Source of the DNA: Lachnospiraceae bacterium
Lineage (GTDB): Bacteria; Bacillota; Clostridia; Lachnospirales; Lachnospiraceae
DNA: 64,000 nucleotides
Direction: 5' to 3'
Assembly: GCA_910574715.1 (NCBI GenBank)
Contig: CAJTCH010000020.1
Span: 1 to 64,000 of the forward strand
The number at the start of each line of letters is the position of its first letter. The first letter of the stretch is position 1. A program made the translations under genes and the position numbers. Shown here in pieces: positions 19,125-26,027 of this stretch. The notes beneath the pieces are model-generated. The model ran no database searches, had not been told where the DNA came from, and saw only the letters and a program-made list of their open reading frames with translations.

Positions 19125-19889
19125 CTAAAGCGTAAGCTTCGCATATTTACTTTTTAAAAGCTGGAGCACTTCCGTATATTTCTCGCGGCTCACCATGACT
19201 TCCCCCGCATATCCGTCAAAAATCAGAGCAAAATTTTTCGCTTCGTTATCCGCCCGGACATAAGATACTTTGGAAAGATTCACGATAAAAGACTGGTAGC
19301 ACCGGTAAAAATTATAACCTTCCAGAATCTGTTCCAATTCGTTCATAGAATATCCGGAAAGGAGCATTTCCTTTCCGTCCACCATCACCATCTTGTTCTT
19401 TCGGTCCGTCCGTTCGATAAAGAGAACCTTATCAATATCCACAAGCTGATATCCGTTTCTCGTCTTGATCATCATAGAACGGTTCACGGATAACCGTTTG
19501 TATTGGAGCAGCTCAAACAAATACTGCAGCCGCTTAACCACCCGCTGAAGCACACGGTTATCAAACGGAAGCCGAAAGTATTCATCGCAGCAACAGTCAA
19601 ATACCTGCCCCGCCTCTAACTTTTCTTCCGAATACAGCGCCACCAGGACGTCCGGCTTTATCTGGGACAGATTGTATGCCAGAAAAGAGCCATCCCCGCT
19701 GTATCTTGGATTCCCTGTTTTGATATTGATAAATACCGCGTCCACCTCGTTCAGGCAGATATATTTATTGGCTTCATTGATTCCGTCAAAGGTATGCACA
19801 ATGTCAAATACATTATAAAACGCCAGCAATTCTTTCAGCTCTGTACACAATGTTTCATCATTTTCTACCAGAACAAGCTTCATTTTCAT
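19125..19889 (-). CDS. LytTR response regulator with a non-phosphorylatable receiver
   Basis: The 254-residue protein has an N-terminal receiver-like domain and a C-terminal LytTR DNA-binding domain (KTRNGYQLVDIDKVLFIE, then YRCYQSFIVNLSKV). In the receiver, the acidic pair is partly kept (VENDE), but the phosphoacceptor Asp at the end of strand 3 is Asn (DAVFINIKTG), and the conserved Lys before the final loop is absent (FRLPFDN). It should therefore not respond to a kinase in the usual way, and no histidine kinase gene is nearby. AGGAGA lies 8 to 9 bases before the ATG. Its ribosome binding site overlaps the end of the preceding gene. It probably regulates the train it belongs to. Confidence 0.9.
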   Translation of the reverse strand: MKMKLVLVENDETLCTELKELLAFYNVFDIVHTFDGINEANKYICLNEVDAVFINIKTGNPRYSGDGSFLAYNLSQIKPDVLVALYSEEKLEAGQVFDCCCDEYFRLPFDNRVLQRVVKRLQYLFELLQYKRLSVNRSMMIKTRNGYQLVDIDKVLFIERTDRKNKMVMVDGKEMLLSGYSMNELEQILEGYNFYRCYQSFIVNLSKVSYVRADNEAKNFALIFDGYAGEVMVSREKYTEVLQLLKSKYAKLTL

Positions 19890-19892
19890 CAA

Positions 19893-20378
19893 TCAATTCT
19901 CCTGACCAAATTCTCCAAACGCTTTTTCTAACGCCTGCACATCGCCTTCATAATAGGTTAATAAAAGTGCAAAAGGACCGTTTTTCTTCGGCATGATAAT
20001 CGTACCGGCTCCATATAAATCAATCTCGCCTTTCGTCCTGAGACTCTCATATGCCTGATACTCGCCAGATTCCGGATCCAGATTCTCCAGATCCCACCAG
20101 TATATTTCGGCTCCGTCATACTTTAGCGCAAGTGTACACAGACCTTCCGCACTGAGCGTCACTTTACTGTCTGCATGGATCAGCCCCTTCTCCTCCAGAA
20201 ATGAGACGAGTTCATCCACCGTTTTATTCCAGACAGGCGCTTCCCTGTCTTCTTCTTCAGGCACGGCCGCTTCTTCCTCCTTTGGAGGCGTAAAGTCTTC
20301 GGACGACGCCACATATCCCACCATCCCACAAAACAGTAACACGAAAAGCAGGGAAGACACAATCGTAAATTTCTTCAT
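19893..20378 (-). CDS. Exported protein, homologue of the lipoprotein at 23911-24402
   Basis: I know no family name for this 161-residue protein. It starts with a signal peptide (MKKFTIVSSLLFVLLFCG, possible cleavage after GYVASS), continues with an acidic Pro/Glu linker, and ends in a small domain with IYWWDLENLD, YESLRTKGEIDLYG and GPFALLLTYYEGD. The same order of motifs occurs in the lipoprotein encoded before the ABC genes. It probably works outside the membrane with the ABC pair. The ATG at 20378 is preferred over one at 20384 because AGAAGG is better spaced. Confidence 0.7.
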   Translation of the reverse strand: MKKFTIVSSLLFVLLFCGMVGYVASSEDFTPPKEEEAAVPEEEDREAPVWNKTVDELVSFLEEKGLIHADSKVTLSAEGLCTLALKYDGAEIYWWDLENLDPESGEYQAYESLRTKGEIDLYGAGTIIMPKKNGPFALLLTYYEGDVQALEKAFGEFGQEN

Positions 20379-20396
20379 AATCATTCCTTCTTTCTT

Positions 20397-22115
20397 TTAA
20401 GACGCCTCAGTAGACTGCAGATATTCCTGATAAGTCCTGCTTACGGCAAATACTTCTTCATGGGTTCCGCAGGCTTCAAGACGTCCGTGATGCATAACGA
20501 CCAGATAGTCTGCTTCTGCAATCTCGCGCATATCATGGGCGATGAAAACAATAGTATTGCCTTCCATCTTCTTCCTGATACCATGATAGATCTTCATATA
20601 TGTGTCATGATCCAGACTCGCCCCCGCCTCGTCGAGTATCAGATAATCCGGCTTCGCAATCAATGCCCTGGCAATGGCTATCCTCTGTTTCTGACCGCTT
20701 GACAAACGATTCCCCGCCTCTCCAAGAGTCGTATCATATCCGTTGGGAAGCGCATCTATAAAAGAATCCGCCCTGGCTTCTCCTGCCGCTTTTTTCATCT
20801 CTTCCTCCGGCGTTTCTCCTTCTGTGCCATACAGAATGTTATCCCGGATCGTACCTGACATCAGCGGATTGTTCTGAAGTACATAGCCAAATTTTTTATG
20901 ACATTCCCGGGGACTCGTTTCGCTTATCCTGTTTCCTCCAACCCATATTTCTCCCGAATCAGGCTGGTAGAATCCCTGTATCAGTTTCATGACCGTAGAT
21001 TTTCCGGAACCGTTATCACCGATCACCGCCGTCGTCTTTCCTCCCGGAATGCAAACGGAAAAGTCATGAAGGATTTCTTTTTCGCTCCCATATCCAAAGT
21101 TCACGTTTTTGAACACAATATCTCTGTTCTCGGATTCTGTCCAGGAATTGCCTTTTTCCGTATGCTCCTCTTCCATATCAAGAATATCCCCGACATGGAC
21201 GAGCGCGCCTTTCGAGCCCATCACGTTCTGCCACACCGTCAAAAGCTCCGCCATATAGAGATTCACCTGCGTCATATAGGTGCTGAACATATTAATCCCT
21301 GTCGCTTCCATTTTCCCGGCGTTAATCAATCTGGATCCGCCCACTGCCATTACGACAGTCGTAAGAAGGGAGTAGAGGGAATTGGTCAGAACCTGAATCT
21401 GTTCCATGAAAGCATAGTATATATCTGCCTTATACCGTGAATCGATTGCCGCATATCCGCTTTCCAGCTCTTTCTCTTCCATTACCTGCGCTTTTACATA
21501 TTTCCCGGCCGACAGGTGTTCGGAGAAAAATGTGGTCATTTCATTCAACGCCGCATAGCGCTTTTTCATTATGGTAAACTGCAGCTTGCCGACGATGACA
21601 AACATTGCCACCGCAACCGGTATGCAGAGCAAAAGGTATGCTGCGAGAGGCGAATTGTATTGATACAAGATCATACAGGCGCGGACAAATCCGAACAGCG
21701 ACGCAGCTCCTGAGAATATTCCGCTGATCACCAGAGTCGCCTGAGTTACGTCGTTCGTAACGGCCGACACCAGCGAAGACGGCTGTTCCTTTCCGAACTG
21801 ATCCATCGGAAGATGCAGGATCTTCCTCCACATCGAAAACCTTACCCGCAGGATCACTTTTTGATTGGCATACTCTTCCACAAGCGGCCGCAAAAATCCC
21901 AGCAATGCATTAAAAATCGTAAAAAAGACATAGCCTAAAATAACAGAATTATATAGTTCCCCCTTGTTCACACGGACCAGATACTCCGATACTCTCATTC
22001 CGACCTCGGCATAAACCACGCCGCTTCCGAATGCGATCAGGTAGAGCCACCAGGGAATTGAAAGCCTTCTGTAAAAGCTCAGAAAAAACGATATTACATG
22101 TTTGTTGTTTTTCAT
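20397..22115 (-). CDS. ABC exporter half-transporter (second of a pair)
   Basis: The 572-residue protein has an N-terminal six-helix exporter domain and a C-terminal ATPase domain with Walker A GDNGSGKST near 365, signature LSSGQKQRIAIARAL (Ser for Gly in the second position) and Walker B YLILDEAGASLD with the catalytic Glu. The conserved switch His is in FIAHD. The start overlaps the stop of the first ABC gene by 4 bases, so the two should form a heterodimer. Flanking genes encode two homologous exported proteins, which makes peptide or small-protein export plausible. The substrate is unknown. Confidence 0.9.
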   Translation of the reverse strand: MKNNKHVISFFLSFYRRLSIPWWLYLIAFGSGVVYAEVGMRVSEYLVRVNKGELYNSVILGYVFFTIFNALLGFLRPLVEEYANQKVILRVRFSMWRKILHLPMDQFGKEQPSSLVSAVTNDVTQATLVISGIFSGAASLFGFVRACMILYQYNSPLAAYLLLCIPVAVAMFVIVGKLQFTIMKKRYAALNEMTTFFSEHLSAGKYVKAQVMEEKELESGYAAIDSRYKADIYYAFMEQIQVLTNSLYSLLTTVVMAVGGSRLINAGKMEATGINMFSTYMTQVNLYMAELLTVWQNVMGSKGALVHVGDILDMEEEHTEKGNSWTESENRDIVFKNVNFGYGSEKEILHDFSVCIPGGKTTAVIGDNGSGKSTVMKLIQGFYQPDSGEIWVGGNRISETSPRECHKKFGYVLQNNPLMSGTIRDNILYGTEGETPEEEMKKAAGEARADSFIDALPNGYDTTLGEAGNRLSSGQKQRIAIARALIAKPDYLILDEAGASLDHDTYMKIYHGIRKKMEGNTIVFIAHDMREIAEADYLVVMHHGRLEACGTHEEVFAVSRTYQEYLQSTEAS

Positions 22116-23842
22116 CTGCCCTGTCCCTCACTTCCTATTAATTCTCGGTAATATGTATTCTCGGCATATACTTCCGCCGGTTCTCCCTGACAGATAATCT
22201 TTCCGTTATGCATTACTATGATATAATCTGCTTTCTGTACGGTCTGTCTGTCGTGGGCAACCATAAGCACGGTTTTACCTTCCATATGCCGTTTCACACT
22301 CTTCCATACCTGATCTTTTCCCCGGATGTCCATAGCCGCGGTCGCCTCATCCATAAACAGATAATCCGATTGTTTTAGAAGCGCCCTCGCAAAAGCAATC
22401 CGCTGTTTCTGTCCGCCGGAAAGCTTCTCTCCCTGCTCGCCTACATCCGCCAGGAATCCCTCCGGCTGTTCCCTGATAAAATCCATAATTTCCGCGTCCG
22501 TACATACTTTTTCCAGTTCTTCATCCGTGACTTCTCTCTTAATTCCGAACAGGATATTGTCGCGGATCGTTCCTGCAAACAATGTACTTTCCTGCGTTAC
22601 GTATGAGATCTCGCTTCGGAAGCTCTTGAGCGAATACCGCGCGGTATCTTCGCCCCCAAATAAAATCTTACCTCCCGAAACCGGATACATACGCTCCACC
22701 AGATTCAGAAGCGTCGTCTTTCCGCTCCCTGACGGTCCGATAAGCGCCGTCACACGTCCTGCCGGAATCTTCAGATTGAGTTTGTCGAACAGGAGTTTAT
22801 CCTCATAAGAGAAATCAACCTCTCTTAATTCAATATCGCCGCAAAGATGCTCCACATGCTCGCCGTTCTCTATGTCTTCTTCCATTTCTTCCATAATCTG
22901 GGCTACTCTTCTGGTCGCTCCCTGGGAGCCCTTGAAGGTTGTCCAATATACACAGTACGCGCTGAGCTGATTAACAATGTTCACCGCGAATCCATAATAG
23001 GCGATCCATTGGGTAAGGGTTAACGCGCCGGATGAATAAAAGCTTCGGCCTACCATCACGATCACAATAAACTGCATAGCGCCCACCAATGCATACATCG
23101 GAGTTGCGAATCCCAGCCACGCATTCAGAATCGAACTCTTATAGAACCCTTTCATCTTCTCCTGCCCTGTCTGAAGCTCCTTTTCTTCTTTTCCGTAAGA
23201 TTTGATGAGAAGAAGATTATTGGTTTTTTCTGCAATCGTCTGTGTCAGCTCTGCATTTTTTTGATTTACCAGATCCAACACTCCGAACTTCATCTTTCCC
23301 ATAACAAATGCAATGACTAAATTCAGCGGAAGTACCGCGATCAGAGCAATCATCAGCTTCTGGTCGTAGGAGCCGATTTTTCCAAGCGTAATGACCAGCG
23401 TGTACGCGGAAGTGAGAATAGCAACAAATACTTGCATGATTAGCTGACTGATAGCCGTGATATCCGTTGTAATACGGGAAATCATTTCTTTGGGCTTATT
23501 TTTTTCGTAATATCGGAGCGGCAGCCTGACGGTCTTACTCCAGATCATTTTCCTGATATTACGGTCAATTCGCGCAACACACAAGTTACTCATAATCTTA
23601 CTGACCGAACCGATCAGCTGGGATAGTAATGTAAAAGCCAAAAACGGAAGAACCACGGTGCCAAAATTCACATTTCCGGCAAACAGTTCGGCCGTGTATT
23701 CCGTTACGCTGATTCCTACGTTGGTAAGAAGAGCTGTAATGGCAATATATGCAAGAATCCACAGATAAGGAAGTCTTGCCTTCTGCAGCATGCGAAAAAA
23801 GCTTCCCATGCTGCCCCTGTCTTTTCCAAAAACCCGTTCCAT
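22112..23842 (-). CDS. ABC exporter half-transporter (first of a pair)
   Basis: The 576-residue protein is an exporter-type half-transporter with six predicted helices (for example LWILAYIAITALLTNVGI) and an ATPase domain with Walker A GPSGSGKTT near 370, the canonical signature LSGGQKQRIAFARALL and Walker B YLFMDEATAAMD with catalytic Glu. Both half-sites of this pair therefore look catalytically competent, unlike the asymmetric pair at 32.7-36.4 kb. There is no N-terminal C39 peptidase domain, so any leader peptide would have to be processed by another protein. It follows the lipoprotein gene by 68 bases. Confidence 0.9.
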   Translation of the reverse strand: MERVFGKDRGSMGSFFRMLQKARLPYLWILAYIAITALLTNVGISVTEYTAELFAGNVNFGTVVLPFLAFTLLSQLIGSVSKIMSNLCVARIDRNIRKMIWSKTVRLPLRYYEKNKPKEMISRITTDITAISQLIMQVFVAILTSAYTLVITLGKIGSYDQKLMIALIAVLPLNLVIAFVMGKMKFGVLDLVNQKNAELTQTIAEKTNNLLLIKSYGKEEKELQTGQEKMKGFYKSSILNAWLGFATPMYALVGAMQFIVIVMVGRSFYSSGALTLTQWIAYYGFAVNIVNQLSAYCVYWTTFKGSQGATRRVAQIMEEMEEDIENGEHVEHLCGDIELREVDFSYEDKLLFDKLNLKIPAGRVTALIGPSGSGKTTLLNLVERMYPVSGGKILFGGEDTARYSLKSFRSEISYVTQESTLFAGTIRDNILFGIKREVTDEELEKVCTDAEIMDFIREQPEGFLADVGEQGEKLSGGQKQRIAFARALLKQSDYLFMDEATAAMDIRGKDQVWKSVKRHMEGKTVLMVAHDRQTVQKADYIIVMHNGKIICQGEPAEVYAENTYYRELIGSEGQGR

Positions 23843-23910
23843 ATTGTTTCCCTGCCTTTTCTTAATTTCAGAGCATCTGCTTTTGTACTTTCACAGTTAT
23901 ATTGAAGCTG

Positions 23911-24402
23911 CTATTCGTTTTCCAGCGTTTCGAACGCTTTGGCCGCGTCCTGTTTCTTTTCATAGTCCTCTGAAAATGCAATCGCATAAGCTCCGTTTGC
24001 CGCTTCCGTCTCAAGAACCGCGGCGCCTCCGGCAAGGACTATCGTTCCCTTGTTAGCAGCCATAGACTCATAGTTGCCATATAAATCCGTCTTGTTTTCC
24101 TGATCCCACCAGAACAGCCAGAGTCCATCATAATCATATGCTTTATCCGCCACTTTCGTCTCAGTAAACTCTCCATTTGTATTGTCTGTGAGATATCCTG
24201 TTGTTTCATTGATATCAACCGGTTCGCAGTCCTCCAAAATGAATCCTTCCTGCTCAAAATAATCCACCATATCTTCGTATGGAGAAGTGGAGGCATTCAC
24301 TTCAATTTTTTCTTCTTTCGGCGTACATCCCGCCGTCATTCCACATACGGTTGCTGTTGCAATGATAACTGCCGCAGTCTTCTTCATCTTTTTTGTTCCC
24401 AT
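23911..24402 (-). CDS. Lipoprotein, first gene of the ABC/LytTR/M16 train
   Basis: The 163-residue protein has a lipoprotein signal with lipobox MTAGC at residues 22-26 and should be anchored outside the membrane. The mature part contains LFWWDQENKTDLYG, YESMAANKGTIVLAGG and NGAYAIAFSEDYEKK, which align in order with the exported protein at 19893-20378 (WWD, YES, KG, Gly-rich turn, GPFAL). The shared domain is not one I recognise. GGAG stands 9 bases before the ATG. As the first gene, its upstream 200 bases should hold the promoter of the whole train; I see no consensus promoter or convincing LytTR direct repeats there. Confidence 0.75.
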   Translation of the reverse strand: MGTKKMKKTAAVIIATATVCGMTAGCTPKEEKIEVNASTSPYEDMVDYFEQEGFILEDCEPVDINETTGYLTDNTNGEFTETKVADKAYDYDGLWLFWWDQENKTDLYGNYESMAANKGTIVLAGGAAVLETEAANGAYAIAFSEDYEKKQDAAKAFETLENE

Positions 24403-24638
24403 CTCATCAATCTCCTTTTATAAAAATTTTACAATTAGATTACTTTATTTTTACAACAAAATCAGCAGTTTAACAAGAAGGTTATCCTATTCTGTCCCCG
24501 ATTTCGTTCATAGTGTCTTTTATCTCTCATCCCACTGCCCCAATTGTTGGGAAATGAAACACCTTTCAACCTCGCGAAGCATCACTTCTTTTCTATAACG
24601 TAATTCCAGCATTTCATCTCTGTAATGGCATTTACCAT

Positions 24639-24881
24639 ATGATATTAAGTTATAAGGACAAAGGGGTCTGGAAAAATTGTTTGGAGTATATTCTTAGAGC
24701 TAAGATGAGAAACCGAATAAAACCAAGATACGTCAGTCAGCATTTTAGGATCGTCCTGACAAAGAATAATCTAAAGCTGATACGCTTCCACGAACTCGGG
24801 CATTATTCAATGAAGAAAATGAATCAGAAAGCAAATGAACTTTTCTCTGAACTATGCAGCACGAAATATCACATAGAATAG
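24639..24881 (+). pseudogene. Integrase remnant next to the tRNA array
   Basis: The 80-residue frame contains PRYVSQHFRIVLTKNNLKLIR followed by FHELGH, which corresponds to the region before and at the HxLRH catalytic box of tyrosine recombinases of the Tn916/phage type (normally FHDLRH). The catalytic Arg is lost and the part with the nucleophile Tyr is missing. It ends beside the tRNA-Leu gene and is probably what is left of a mobile element once integrated at the tRNA cluster. Confidence 0.6.
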
Positions 24882-24907
24882 AAAAACCGACGTAAATACG
24901 TCGGTTT
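24882..24907 (-). terminator. Intrinsic terminator of the tRNA array
   Basis: Read on the minus strand, arms AAACCGACGTA and TACGTCGGTTT form an 11-bp perfect stem with a 2-base loop, followed by a short T run. It stands directly after the last tRNA gene of the array. Confidence 0.85.
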
Positions 24908-24912
24908 AAATA

Positions 24913-24998
24913 TGCCGCAGACCGGAATCGAACCGGTACGGGAGATTAGTCCCGCAGGATTTTAAGTCCTGTGCGTCTGCCAGTTCCGCCACTGCGGC
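24913..24998 (-). tRNA. tRNA-Leu (TAA)
   Basis: Acceptor arms GCCGCAG and CTGCGGC pair fully, the anticodon loop is CTTAAAA (anticodon TAA), a long variable arm GCGGGACTAATCTCCCG-like stem is present as expected for Leu, and the T arm has GGTTCGATTCC. CCA is not encoded. Confidence 0.95.
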
Positions 24999-25026
24999 AT
25001 TCCTTATGATGTTCTCACATCATAAA

Positions 25027-25099
25027 TGGGACCTATAGGGCTCGAACCTATGACCCTCTGCTTGTAAGGCAGATGCTCTCCCAGCTGAGCTAAGATCCC
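25027..25099 (-). tRNA. tRNA-Val (TAC)
   Basis: Acceptor arms GGGATCT and AGGTCCC pair with one G-T wobble, the anticodon stem TCTGC/GCAGA closes the loop CTTACAA (anticodon TAC), and the T arm reads AGGTTCGAGCCCT. CCA is not encoded. Confidence 0.95.
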
Positions 25100-25149
25100 G
25101 CTTATTAAATTGCGTATAACATTGCCCCTATACCGGTATACAATGCTAA

Positions 25150-25223
25150 CGACCCAGAAGAGACTCGAACTCTCGACCTCCGCCGTGACAGGGCGGCGCT
25201 CTAACCAACTGAGCCACTGGGCC
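25150..25223 (-). tRNA. tRNA-Asp (GTC)
   Basis: Acceptor arms GGCCCAG and CTGGGTC pair (one wobble), anticodon loop CTGTCAC gives anticodon GTC, and the discriminator base is G as usual for Asp. CCA is not encoded. Confidence 0.95.
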
Positions 25224-25225
25224 TC

Positions 25226-25409
25226 GTTATGAGCACTTAGCGTCTGTCCTTTAGACGCTTACGTGCGATACATCTCACCGCCGTTAGCGAGGTTTTTCAC
25301 GAGCTTACCAGGTGAGGCGTTATGTGCACTTAGCGTCTGTCCTTTAGACGCTTACGTGCGATACATCTCACCGCCGTTAGCGAGGTTTTTCACGAGCTTA
25401 CCAGGTGAG
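25226..25409. repeat. Two tandem 93-bp structured repeats between tRNA genes
   Basis: A 93-bp unit starting GTTATG(A/T)GCACTT occurs at 25226-25318 and again at 25319-25409 with almost no change. Each unit contains an inverted repeat (GCAC, AGCGTCT ... AGACGCT, GTGC) and an outer CTCACC ... GGTGAG pair. The unit contains no tRNA. It separates tRNA-Asp from tRNA-Met. Confidence 0.9.
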
Positions 25410-25415
25410 ATAAAA

Positions 25416-25489
25416 TGGACCTTCGGGGACTCGAACCCAGGACCGATCGGTTATGAGCCGATTGCTCTAACCAACTGAGCTAAAGGTCC
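25416..25489 (-). tRNA. tRNA-Met or tRNA-Ile2 (CAT)
   Basis: Acceptor arms GGACCTT and AAGGTCC pair fully, anticodon loop CTCATAA gives anticodon CAT. The sequence is not an initiator (acceptor pair 1-72 is G-C and the GGG/CCC anticodon stem is absent). The choice between elongator Met and lysidine-modified Ile2 cannot be made safely by eye. Confidence 0.9.
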
Positions 25490-25516
25490 ATAAAATATAA
25501 GTCCCTTATAGGACTA

Positions 25517-25589
25517 AGCCGATGATCGGACTCGAACCGATAACCTGCTGATTACAAATCAGCTGCTCTGCCAATTGAGCCACATCGGC
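25517..25589 (-). tRNA. tRNA-Thr (TGT)
   Basis: Acceptor arms GCCGATG and CATCGGC pair fully, anticodon stem GCTGA/TCAGC closes loop TTTGTAA (anticodon TGT), and the T arm reads CGGTTCGAGTCCG. CCA is not encoded. Confidence 0.95.
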
Positions 25590-25625
25590 ATCAATAATGA
25601 ATATACCTCCCCGGTAATCCATCAA

Positions 25626-25697
25626 TGACTCCAACGGGAATCGAACCCGTGTTACCGCCGTGAAAGGGCGATGTCTTAACCGCTTGACCATGGAGCC
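25626..25697 (-). tRNA. tRNA-Glu (TTC)
   Basis: Acceptor arms GGCTCCA and TGGAGTC pair (one wobble), anticodon loop CTTTCAC gives anticodon TTC. It is the first tRNA of the array. CCA is not encoded. Confidence 0.95.
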
Positions 25698-25738
25698 ATA
25701 ACCTCGTCCACACACTTCTCTTGTGGTGACCGAGATTT

Positions 25739-25767
25739 ATATTACCACAATTCACATCAATTTGCAA
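25739..25767 (-). promoter_or_regulatory. Promoter of the tRNA array
   Basis: On the minus strand TTGCAA (25767-25762) and TAATAT (25744-25739) are spaced by 17 bases, 42 bases upstream of tRNA-Glu. Confidence 0.6.
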
Positions 25768-25830
25768 CACTTTTTTTCATGTTTTTCGCTATTATTCGTA
25801 TTTTATTCGTATTTTTTTGTAACCGCTTTT

Positions 25831-26023
25831 GTAACCGTTCAGACAAGCCTCCCTGCTGCATACAGTCAAAGACCCCGATGCAAGCAACGGGGCATCAAAT
25901 TTGTAGCGCTACAGAGCAGCGGGGTATTTGACCCTCGCGGCAGTCGCCAAATGAGCATGCAAGCATGCCCGCTTGGCTCGTTGCTCGCGGGAATAATCCA
26001 TTTAAAATCGCTTTGCAATGAGA
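25831..26023. repeat. Relative of the MITE-like element at 37048-37181, truncated
   Basis: The left side GTAACCGTTCAGACA matches the terminal repeat of the 37-kb element at 14 of 15 bases, and near 26000-26020 the stretch around AAAATCGCTT matches its interior in the same relative order. No right terminal repeat or target duplication is seen. The stretch also contains local inverted repeats. It ends just before the stop of the SNF2 gene. Confidence 0.5.
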
Positions 26024-26027
26024 TTTT

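Noticed and set aside
24403-24638. LytTR binding sites (two direct repeats) upstream of the lipoprotein gene
   Set aside because: One word on the minus strand resembles a LytTR half site, but I could not find a second one at the expected distance.
24639-24881. A functional integrase using the tRNA-Leu gene as attachment site
   Set aside because: Only about 80 codons remain, the catalytic Arg is replaced and the Tyr part is missing; no duplicated tRNA end was found.
25226-25409. Possible short CRISPR-like array
   Set aside because: Only two units occur, directly adjacent without spacers, and each unit is 93 bp with internal palindromes.
25263-25478. A 71-codon plus-strand frame in the tRNA array with a repeated peptide
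   Set aside because: It is a translation of the 93-bp tandem repeats and of tRNA-Met antisense; it has no ribosome binding site and no coding pattern.
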